Assembly: GCA_900772575.1 (NCBI GenBank)
Contig: CAAHEN010000056.1
Location: forward strand, 1-7,599
Length of the DNA stretch: 7,599 nucleotides
Reading direction: 5' to 3'
Origin: Bacteroidaceae bacterium
GTDB lineage: Bacteria > Bacteroidota > Bacteroidia > Bacteroidales > Bacteroidaceae
A program made the position numbers and the translations under genes. Positions 1 through 5,150 of the stretch are shown in pieces; position 1 is the first letter of the stretch; every line of letters begins with the position of its first letter. A model generated the notes under the pieces. The model searched no databases, had not been told where the DNA came from, and was given only the letters and a program-made list of their open reading frames with translations.

Positions 1-2
1 GG

Positions 3-209
3 GCCGCCGCCAGCGCCCGCGCCTGCCGGGACGTGCAAGTAAGGGAATTTGAGGGGGCGCTGTACCTGGCCTACCGCGACACCCCGCTGGTGGCCCTGAA
101 GGCGCTTGCCCAGCCGGCGGACGCCGCCGACGCCGTCAGGCAAAGCCGGGCGACGCTGTCGGCCTACTACTACCAAGAGCAGGAATCGAAAAGGCCCAGA
201 TGGCCATGA
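3..209 (+). CDS. C-terminal part of an unrecognised small protein
   Basis: An open frame enters from the left edge and runs 68 codons to a TGA at 207-209. It is rich in Ala and Arg and contains the stretch FEGALYLAYRDTPLVALKAL, followed by a probable helix (ADAVRQSRATLSAYYYQEQ) and a basic tail. I do not recognise a family. The pattern 'short strand, GALYLAY, DTPLV, helix ending in aromatic residues' suggests a small folded alpha/beta protein rather than noise, and the frame has the GC-rich third positions of its neighbours. The stop lies inside the first codons of the recombinase gene (overlap 200-209 if that gene starts at its first ATG), which suggests cotranscription. The true start is outside the window, although an internal GTG at 33 cannot be excluded. 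Confidence 0.6.
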   Translation, partial: AAASARACRDVQVREFEGALYLAYRDTPLVALKALAQPADAADAVRQSRATLSAYYYQEQESKRPRWP

Positions 210-1222
210 GCGCGGCGGCGGTTGCCGGACGGGAGCTTTCAAAAATGGAAAACAAAATGACATTCCGGGAAATCTCAGATGCGTGGTATGGCCAGAAGAA
301 AAACATGGTGAAACAGTCCACGATACTGTATTACCAACTCATCCTGCACAAACGCCTGTTGCCGTATTTCGGGGAGGCTACGGAGATAAGCGAGACGGAC
401 GCCCAGCGGTTCGTCATGGGAATGCACGCCCAAGGGGTGTCACGGCACACTTTGCGGGATACTGTCGCCGTCCTCAAACAGGTTATAAAGTATGGCCGCA
501 AACACCGTATGGCAAGCTATGCGGCAAGCTGTGACGAGTGGGAGCTGGAATTTCCGCGCGAAAACAGGCCGGGGCGGCTCCCAGTGCTGTCAATTGCTGA
601 CCACCGCAAGCTGCTGGACAGGCTCATGGAAGCGCCCACACCCAAGGGAATCGGTGTACTGCTGGCACTTTGCGCCGGTATGCGTATCGGGGAGGTGTGC
701 GCACTGCGGTGGGAGGATGTGGACATGAAGGCCCGGACGATTACGGTCAGCCGCACAACGGCGCGTGTGTATGACTGCGCGGCGAGGACTACCGTACGGA
801 CTTTATCCGCCCCGAAGACCCGGAACTCATACCGCGACATACCCATTTCCGCGCCCCTGCACCGCGCACTGCGCACGGTTAGGAAACTTTCGCGCTCCGA
901 ATATGTGACCTGCGGGACATACTACGCGCGTCCCGTAGAGCCGCGCAACTTGCGCGACCACTTTGCTAGAATCCTCAAAAGGCTAGGCATACCGGCCATT
1001 GTGTTCCACGGGCTGCGGCACACTTTCGCCACCCGGTGCGTGGAAAGCGGGTGTGACGTGAAGACCCTTAGCGCCATACTCGGACACTCCAATGTGGCCA
1101 TTACGCTGAACCTGTATGTGCACCCGGATGACGTGCAGAAAAAGCAGTGCGTTGACCGGATGGCCAAGTTCTTGAACCCAAGGCGCGGAAGCGCGTCAAA
1201 CAGCCCTACGGCAACACGGTAA
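200..1222 (+). CDS. int: Tyrosine recombinase / phage integrase
   Basis: This enzyme catalyses site-specific DNA strand exchange through a covalent 3'-phosphotyrosine intermediate, most likely for prophage integration and excision. Residues about 20-110 form the SAM-like core-binding domain (TFREISDAWYG onwards), and residues about 125-330 form the catalytic domain. The full catalytic set is visible: R162 in AGMRIGE, K206 in SAPKTRNS, H270 and R273 in HGLRHTFATRC, H296 in LGHSN, and the nucleophile Y306 in LNLYVHPD. Length (340 aa) is ordinary for the family. I took the first ATG, which overlaps the upstream stop by 10 bases. An ATG at 245 (MENKMTF), preceded by GGGAG at 231-235, is an equally good start and removes 15 low-complexity residues. 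The gene points towards the packaging genes and is followed after 11 bases by the beta-helix genes. A DNA invertase role is possible, but I saw no invertible repeat pair. Confidence 0.93.
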   Translation: MAMSAAAVAGRELSKMENKMTFREISDAWYGQKKNMVKQSTILYYQLILHKRLLPYFGEATEISETDAQRFVMGMHAQGVSRHTLRDTVAVLKQVIKYGRKHRMASYAASCDEWELEFPRENRPGRLPVLSIADHRKLLDRLMEAPTPKGIGVLLALCAGMRIGEVCALRWEDVDMKARTITVSRTTARVYDCAARTTVRTLSAPKTRNSYRDIPISAPLHRALRTVRKLSRSEYVTCGTYYARPVEPRNLRDHFARILKRLGIPAIVFHGLRHTFATRCVESGCDVKTLSAILGHSNVAITLNLYVHPDDVQKKQCVDRMAKFLNPRRGSASNSPTATR

Positions 1223-1233
1223 AGCCGGTTTAT

Positions 1234-1950
1234 ATGAAATACGAGATTACGGACAAAGCATTCGCCATACGAGAGCGGACGTTTTACAGGATTAAAGCGC
1301 TTGTGGCCATTCCGTCCAAAGGCGTGAAGGCCGGCGACATTGGCGGCTACGTGGAGAGTGCCGACAACCTGTCACAGGAGGGCGCGGCGTGGATTGATGG
1401 CGACGCGATGGTGTACGACAAAGCCAAGGTGTACGACGATGCCTGGGTTTGCGGCACGGCCGAAGTGTACGGCGCGGCCCGGGTGTCCGGCACGGCCCGG
1501 GTGTCCGGCCATGCCCGGGTGTACGACGATGCCCGGGTGTGCGACGATGCCCAGGTGTACGAACATGCCTTTGTCTTTGGGCGGGCACTGGTGAGCGAAT
1601 CGGCACGGGTGTGGGACTATGCCCGGATTAGCGACGAAGCCATAGTTTCCGGCAAGGCCTGGGTTTCCGGCAATGCCAGAGTTTGCGGCAATGCCATAGT
1701 TTCCGACAGGGCCAACGTTTTCGACTCGGCCTCAGTTTTCGAGAATGCCGGAGTTTCCGGCGATGCCCAAGTTTCCGGGCAGGCCCAAGTTTCCGGCAGG
1801 GCCACAATCGGCGGCACGGCCACAATCGGCGGAAGGGCAGAAATTCGCGGCTCGGCTGAGATTTCCGGCGGGGCTAGCGCGGACGGGCCGGCAAACGAAG
1901 GCCGGACGGAAGGAACGGAAACAACAGACACCAAAAGACAATGCAAATGA
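1234..1950 (+). CDS. Hexapeptide-repeat beta-helix protein, copy 1
   Basis: The product (238 aa) has a conserved N-terminal cap, residues 1-52 (MKYEITDKAF, YRIKAL, KAGDIGGYVES, NLSQEGAAW). About 27 hexapeptides follow (residues about 53-214) of the form [V/I]-[Y/S/C/F]-[G/D]-x-A-x, for example ARVSGT and AQVSGQ. This pattern is typical of left-handed beta-helix (LbetaH) folds, where three hexapeptides make one triangular coil, giving about nine coils. The last 24 residues (ADGPANEGRTEGTETTDTK) look disordered. There is no signal peptide or membrane segment, so the protein should be cytoplasmic or virion-associated. Proteins with this cap plus repeats occur in gut bacteria and phages, and some are annotated as YdcK-like or 'putative transferase'. 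I see no acyl-transferase active site and assign no enzymatic role. The start follows the integrase stop by 11 bases without a clear Shine-Dalgarno sequence. The stop overlaps the next ATG as ATGA. Confidence 0.85.
   Translation: MKYEITDKAFAIRERTFYRIKALVAIPSKGVKAGDIGGYVESADNLSQEGAAWIDGDAMVYDKAKVYDDAWVCGTAEVYGAARVSGTARVSGHARVYDDARVCDDAQVYEHAFVFGRALVSESARVWDYARISDEAIVSGKAWVSGNARVCGNAIVSDRANVFDSASVFENAGVSGDAQVSGQAQVSGRATIGGTATIGGRAEIRGSAEISGGASADGPANEGRTEGTETTDTKRQCK
1390..1875 (+). repeat. 18-bp coding repeat array in copy 1
   Basis: About 27 degenerate 18-base units, each encoding one hexapeptide, with a consensus close to GCC-CGG-GTG-TCC-GGC-NNN. The Val codon is nearly always GTG or GTC from the start to about 1615 and GTT from about 1640 onwards. 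The array therefore consists of two blocks of different codon use, and the last few units use ATC/ATT. Confidence 0.85.
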
Positions 1951-2120
1951 AATACGAGATTACGGACAAAGCTATCAAATTAGGGAATCGGACGCTTCAC
2001 AGGATAAGGGCGCTTATCGACATTCCGGAACACGGCGTTGAGGCCGGCGGCATTGGCGGCTACGTGGAGAGCGGCGACAACCTGTCACAGGAGGGTACGG
2101 CGTGGATTGCTGACGACGCG
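1855..2120. repeat. Near-identical 266-bp direct repeat, left unit
   Basis: It spans the 3' end of copy 1 and the 5' end (cap region) of copy 2. It pairs with 2568-2833 at an offset of exactly 713 bases. By eye the first 113 bases have about 11 mismatches and no gaps, and the cap region is similarly conserved. The start of copy 1 (1234-1407) is a third, more diverged version of the cap half. Confidence 0.85.
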
Positions 2121-2663
2121 AAGGTGTACGGGAAAGCCAATGTGTCCGACTCGGCCTACGTTGACGGCTGGGCCAGAGTTTACGGTGCGGCCGAGATTTT
2201 CGGCTATGCCCAAGTGTCCGGCGATACCCGGGTGTCCGACGAGGCCCAAGTGTCCGGCTATGCCAAGGTGTCCGGCTATGCCCGGGTGTCCGACTATGCC
2301 CGGGTGTACGACTATGCCTTTGTGTACGCCGGGGCCGAAATTTGCGACTCGGCCCAAGTGTACGGCTATGCCCAAGTGTACGGCGATGCCAAGATTCGCG
2401 AAAGTGCAGAAGTTCGTGACAATGCCCAAGTGTACGGCGATGCCCAAGTGTACGGACACGCCCAAGTTTACGACGATGCTGAGATTTACAGTGCGGCCAA
2501 GATTTACGGCTGGTCCAAAGTTTGCGGTATGGCCAAAGTTCACGGCACGGCCAAAATCCATTGCATAGCTGAGATTTCCGGCGGGGCTAGCGCGGGCGCG
2601 ACGGCAAGTGTAGGCCGGACGGAAGGAACGGAAACAGCAGACACCCAAAGACTACGAAAATGA
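1947..2663 (+). CDS. Hexapeptide-repeat beta-helix protein, copy 2
   Basis: This is a paralogue of the preceding gene with exactly the same length, 238 aa. I start it at the ATG of MKYEITDKAI, which forms an ATGA overlap with the upstream stop and aligns with both paralogues; an ATG at 1941 would add only Met-Gln. Cap: residues 1-52 (HRIRALIDIPEHGVEAGGIG, YVESGDNLSQEG). Repeats: residues about 53-214, for example AQVSGY, ARVSDY, AQVYGD. Tyrosine is much more frequent at the second repeat position here than in copy 1. The C-terminal tail (residues 215-238, containing VGRTEGTETADTQ) is close to that of copy 1. It shares register with the other copies without gaps through residue 212. Translation is probably coupled to copy 1. 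Function is unknown; a structural or binding role is more likely than catalysis because no candidate catalytic cluster is visible. Confidence 0.85.
   Translation: MKYEITDKAIKLGNRTLHRIRALIDIPEHGVEAGGIGGYVESGDNLSQEGTAWIADDAKVYGKANVSDSAYVDGWARVYGAAEIFGYAQVSGDTRVSDEAQVSGYAKVSGYARVSDYARVYDYAFVYAGAEICDSAQVYGYAQVYGDAKIRESAEVRDNAQVYGDAQVYGHAQVYDDAEIYSAAKIYGWSKVCGMAKVHGTAKIHCIAEISGGASAGATASVGRTEGTETADTQRLRK
2103..2588 (+). repeat. 18-bp coding repeat array in copy 2
   Basis: The array has the same length and register as in copy 1, with a consensus near GCC-CAA-GTG-TAC-GGC-GAT. GTG dominates from about 2200 to 2455, and GTT/ATT dominates from about 2460. A short early GTT patch (about 2160-2200) breaks the trend. 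Several neighbouring units are near-perfect copies, for example the pair at about 2355-2390 and the pair at about 2425-2460, indicating local unit duplication. Confidence 0.85.
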
Positions 2664-2833
2664 AATACGAGATTACGGACGATACGATTAGCTCCATTTG
2701 GCGGACGCTTCACAGGATAAGGGCGCTTATTGACATTCCGGAACACGGCGTGAAGGCCGGCGACCTGGGCGGCTACGTGGAGAGTGTCGACAACCTGTCA
2801 CAGGAGGGCACGGCGTGGATAGCGGACGACGCG
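2568..2833. repeat. Near-identical 266-bp direct repeat, right unit
   Basis: It spans the 3' end of copy 2 and the cap of copy 3, as partner of 1855-2120. Recombination between the two units would delete or duplicate exactly one beta-helix gene in frame, and exchange between cores flanked by these units could reassort them. Confidence 0.85.
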
Positions 2834-3382
2834 ATGGTGTACGGGGAAGCGGCGGTGCGAGGGGACGCCATTGTCTCCGGGCAGGCCCGGGTGTGCGGCG
2901 AAGCCATGGTGTACGGAAGCGCCATGGTGTACGAATACGCCAAAGTGTCCGGCTATGTCCAAGTTTACGACGAGGCAGAAATTTACGGCGACACGCTGGT
3001 GCGCGGCTATGCCAGAGTTTCCGGCAAGGCCAGAGTTTACGGCTGTTCCGCCATTAACGAATCGGCCAGAGTCTACGGCTCGGCCCAAGTTTACGGCGAC
3101 ACCGTGATTTGCGGCCATGCCATAGTTACCGGCAATGCCCAAGTTTACGGCAGGGCCATGGTTTACGACGAGGCCAAGGTTTCCGGCAATTCCGAGATTT
3201 CCGGCTCGGCCAGAGTTTACGACGAGGCCAAAGTTTACGGCGCGGCCCAAGTTTACGGGGTGGCGGAAGTTTGTGGCAATTCCGAGATTTCCGGTTCGGT
3301 CGAGATTTCCGGCAATAAAAAAATTATCGACTCGGTTTGCACCGGCGGCGCTACAAACGGGGAGGCACGGCAATGGAATTGA
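2660..3382 (+). CDS. Hexapeptide-repeat beta-helix protein, copy 3
   Basis: Third paralogue, 240 aa, starting at an ATGA overlap with copy 2. The cap (residues 1-52) is closest to copy 2 (TLHRIRALIDIPEHGVKAGD). Repeats run from about residue 53 to 219, for example AMVYGS, ARVYGC, AQVYGD, SEISGS. The C-terminus differs from copies 1 and 2: instead of the GRTEGTET tail it continues the repeat (VEISGNKKIID) and ends with a short CTGGATNGEARQWN tail. This implies that the tandem duplication ended here or that the 3' end was replaced. It ends inside the first codons of the PLC-like gene (ATG at 3373, 10-base overlap), so the accessory genes form one coupled set. There is no signal peptide. The role is unknown. 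Confidence 0.85.
   Translation: MKYEITDDTISSIWRTLHRIRALIDIPEHGVKAGDLGGYVESVDNLSQEGTAWIADDAMVYGEAAVRGDAIVSGQARVCGEAMVYGSAMVYEYAKVSGYVQVYDEAEIYGDTLVRGYARVSGKARVYGCSAINESARVYGSAQVYGDTVICGHAIVTGNAQVYGRAMVYDEAKVSGNSEISGSARVYDEAKVYGAAQVYGVAEVCGNSEISGSVEISGNKKIIDSVCTGGATNGEARQWN
2816..3316 (+). repeat. 18-bp coding repeat array in copy 3
   Basis: GTG units run to about 2950 and mostly GTT units from about 2960 to the end, where the units become GAG-ATT-TCC-GGC. The array runs one hexapeptide further than in copies 1 and 2 because the disordered tail is missing. Confidence 0.8.
3359..3365 (+). promoter_or_regulatory. Shine-Dalgarno-like GGGGAGG before PLC-like gene
   Basis: GGGGAGG lies 7 bases before the ATG at 3373. 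It is the strongest ribosome-binding-like sequence in the accessory block and supports the 3373 start over the upstream ATG at 3337, which would put 12 basic residues before the conserved N-terminus. Confidence 0.5.
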
Positions 3383-3939
3383 AATCGACACATAACAGCG
3401 CGACGGGCGAGCCGTCGCTCACATGGCGCGACGCGCTGCTGACGCCATTCGCGCGGTGCCAGTCCCTGACGATAGCTGAACAGCTACGCGCCGGGGTCAC
3501 GTACTTCGACATACGCGCGGCGCTCGGCCCGGACGGTTGGCACTGCGCACACGGGCTTTGGCTGTCGCGCACCCTGTTGCGTGACGTCCTGGACCTCATA
3601 GACTGGTGGGCGTGGGAACATGGAGGGACGTATTATGTGAGCCTGACGCTGGAGCGGGGCAGCGATGACCTTGCCCGGCAGCTGCTGCGGACGGCCAGCG
3701 GTTGGAAGCAAGCCCCGGCCTACCGCCTGACCTACCTTGCGGGCAAGGCGGGCGGCGGCTGGCACGTGATAGAGGAGTTCCACCCGGTGGCGATGGCGCA
3801 AGGCTTCGACAGTCTCGGACGGGGGCATTGGCGCACGCTGTTGCCCGTGCCCCGCCTATGGGCGGCGCTGAGGCCCGCCCCGGTGTGGTCTGAAAACATA
3901 TATTTGCAAGTTGATTTTATCGGCAATGGGAAAAAATGA
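3373..3939 (+). CDS. PI-PLC-like phosphodiesterase (X-domain)
   Basis: The 188-aa product matches the N-terminal catalytic half of the phosphatidylinositol-specific phospholipase C / PLC-like phosphodiesterase superfamily. These are TIM-barrel enzymes that cleave glycerophosphodiester bonds by general acid-base catalysis with two histidines. Visible motifs: THNSATG (H7, matching the first catalytic His, with N8 where B. cereus PI-PLC has Asp), CQSLTIAEQLRAGVTYFDIR (D46 and R48, the family's D-x-R), AHG (H60, the second catalytic His), then a DVLDLIDWW helix and the strand YYVSLTLE. It is shorter than secreted bacterial PI-PLCs (roughly 300 aa) and lacks a signal peptide, so it probably acts inside the host cell or is carried by the virion. 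The substrate is unknown; host inositol lipids are a possibility (inference). It overlaps copy 3 by 10 bases and the HNH gene by 14 bases. Confidence 0.75.
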   Translation: MELKSTHNSATGEPSLTWRDALLTPFARCQSLTIAEQLRAGVTYFDIRAALGPDGWHCAHGLWLSRTLLRDVLDLIDWWAWEHGGTYYVSLTLERGSDDLARQLLRTASGWKQAPAYRLTYLAGKAGGGWHVIEEFHPVAMAQGFDSLGRGHWRTLLPVPRLWAALRPAPVWSENIYLQVDFIGNGKK

Positions 3940-4411
3940 GCTGTACCGGTCCTTAATCAACTCGGCGCGGTGGCGGAAGCTGCGTCGCGCGGTGCTGGCG
4001 GCGCACCCGCTTTGCGTGAGGTGTGAGCGCGAGGGCCGTATCACCGGGGCTTGCGAAGTCCACCACGCGGTGCCCGTCGAGTCCGCGCGTGACGCGGAGG
4101 AGGCGCGGCGCCTGATGTTCACGCCCGCCAACCTGGTGCCGCTCTGTCACGCCTGCCATGTGAGCGAGCATAGGGAGATGAGGAGCCATAGCAAGGCGAC
4201 GGCGCGTGAGCGAGCGAGGATCGGGCTGGAGGATTTCGCCCGGATTTTTCCCGCCGAAGGCGCCCCGGGGGGTGTTTTTTCAGGGGGGGAGGGCGCCGTG
4301 AAACCCACCTGCCCCAGATTCAACACGCGCGGTGTTTTTTTCGGGCCGTGGGGGATTTCCAAAAGGCTTGATTCCCCGGCACAAGAAGCCGGCAATAAAA
4401 AAACGGAATAA
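3926..4411 (+). CDS. HNH endonuclease (packaging-associated)
   Basis: A zinc-dependent HNH nuclease of 161 aa. Motifs: C30-x2-C33 (LCVRC), E45-H46-H47 (CEVHHAVPVE), N69 (TPANLVPLC), C74-x2-C77-H78 (CHACH) and H82. Together these give the beta-beta-alpha-metal core and a structural zinc site. HNH proteins next to terminase genes occur in many HK97-type cos phages, where they assist terminase in cutting DNA at packaging sites. The immediate terminase neighbours support that role here over a homing endonuclease. I chose ATG 3926, 14 bases inside the PLC-like gene; a TTG at 3911 would add five residues. Residues about 112-161 are low-complexity (GGVFSGGEG, RGVFFGPWG) and probably disordered, and the DNA under them is unusual (see the cos/pac candidate). 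Confidence 0.9.
   Translation: MGKNELYRSLINSARWRKLRRAVLAAHPLCVRCEREGRITGACEVHHAVPVESARDAEEARRLMFTPANLVPLCHACHVSEHREMRSHSKATARERARIGLEDFARIFPAEGAPGGVFSGGEGAVKPTCPRFNTRGVFFGPWGISKRLDSPAQEAGNKKTE
4264..4360. other. Candidate packaging (cos/pac) region with G/T-tract repeats
   Basis: Two copies of GGTGTTTTTT, at 4271-4280 and 4331-4340, lie exactly 60 bases apart. Each is followed by a G-rich run: CAGGGGGGGAGGG after the first, TCGGGCCGTGGGGG after the second. They sit in the non-conserved tail of the HNH gene, 65-160 bases before terS, which is where many lambdoid and HK97-like phages carry cos or pac. The homopolymer runs (T6, T7, G6, G7) are unlike the rest of the window. No function is proven; the repeat could simply reflect the repeated GVF(F) peptide. 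Confidence 0.3.
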
Positions 4412-4424
4412 GGATTTTCAGACG

Positions 4425-5150
4425 ATGAGAGAGGGAACCGGAACGGAATCGCGGCGCTCGGACACGGCGAAGCGGAAGGAAAGCTGCCTGGCGGCACTGA
4501 GGGCCAGCGGGGGCATAGTGGGGACGGCGCTGGAAAAGGCGGGCGTGCCCCGCCGGACGTTCTACAACTGGCGGGAGGCGGACGCGGATTTTTCGACCGC
4601 CGTCGATGACATCAAGGAGTATCAGGTGGACTTCGTCGAGAGCAAGCTCATGAGGCTTATCAATGACGGGGACACCACGGCGACAATCTTCTACCTGAAG
4701 TGTATGGGCAAGGGGCGCGGCTGGAGCGACAGGGCGCCGCAAGTCCAGCCGGCGCCCGCCCCGGCTGAGCCCAGAAAGGACGAACGCCCGCACCCGGCAC
4801 TCACAAAACGTCTCAAAAGCAAGAAGGACTATATCGTCCGCCTTCTGAAGAAGCAAGGGAAATACACGGCGGAGCTTTCCATGCAGGTCAGCGTGGTGGC
4901 CCAGTTGCTAGTCCGCACCGACGAACTGGCCGGCGACATCTTTGACGGTGCGCATGAGGCGGTGCGCACTGAGATTTCCAGAGAGGGCAACACGCGCGAG
5001 GTGGTCAGCCCGAAAGAACGGCTTTACCTGGACTATCTGGCGCAAAGCCAAAGGGCACTGCGGGCCCTGGGCATGAACACGGACGCGAAAGAACGCAAGC
5101 CGGAGGAGGACGGCTTCGACGATTTTCTGAAATCCATGGCGGATGACTGA
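4425..5150 (+). CDS. terS: Terminase small subunit (HTH plus P27-like)
   Basis: The DNA-recognition subunit of the packaging motor, 241 aa. Residues about 18-62 form a helix-turn-helix (CLAALRASGGIVGTALEKAG, then VPRRTFYNWREAD), followed by a segment (VESKLMRLINDGDTTATIFY) seen in phage HTH terminase-type proteins. A Pro/Ala linker (residues 106-116) leads to a second domain, about 130-220, whose end (RLYLDYLAQSQRALRALGM) resembles the P27-type small terminase signature (Tyr-rich helix, then LRALGM/LT). The tail is acidic (EEDGFDDFLKSMADD). Many small terminases have only one of these two parts. The start at 4425 follows TAAGGA by 10 bases and the HNH stop by 13. The frame is open upstream to an ATG at 4332, but those residues look like spurious low-complexity sequence. 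It overlaps terL by 8 bases. The P27 assignment is less certain than the terminase role. Confidence 0.8.
   Translation: MREGTGTESRRSDTAKRKESCLAALRASGGIVGTALEKAGVPRRTFYNWREADADFSTAVDDIKEYQVDFVESKLMRLINDGDTTATIFYLKCMGKGRGWSDRAPQVQPAPAPAEPRKDERPHPALTKRLKSKKDYIVRLLKKQGKYTAELSMQVSVVAQLLVRTDELAGDIFDGAHEAVRTEISREGNTREVVSPKERLYLDYLAQSQRALRALGMNTDAKERKPEEDGFDDFLKSMADD

Noticed and set aside
1390..3316. CRISPR array
   Set aside because: The units are contiguous 18-bp coding repeats without unique spacers, in frame with a protein of clear hexapeptide pattern.
1234..3382. Diversity-generating retroelement variable regions
   Set aside because: There is no reverse transcriptase or template repeat in the window, and the differences between copies are not restricted to adenine positions.
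2085..3391. Long minus-strand open frames of 187 and 197 codons (and a shorter one near 1292-1606) with NLGIAVHLG-like repeats resembling pentapeptide-repeat proteins
   Set aside because: They are the antisense reading of the 18-bp arrays, whose GCC/GTN/GGC codons lack stops in the opposite frame. They have no cap, no conserved start and no independent codon signal, while the + strand frames have a recognisable domain and clean coupling.
1340..3395. Plus-strand alternative frames over the repeat genes (MPRCTAMPKC-like and RRGQSLRRG-like repeats)
   Set aside because: They are also by-products of the 18-bp periodicity; their Cys/Pro/Met-rich composition is implausible and they overlap well-supported genes.
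4391..4430. Programmed frameshift or slippage at the A7 run fusing HNH to TerS
   Set aside because: A one-base slip would join the two frames, but both genes have ordinary ends and starts with a 13-base gap, and no stimulatory structure is evident.
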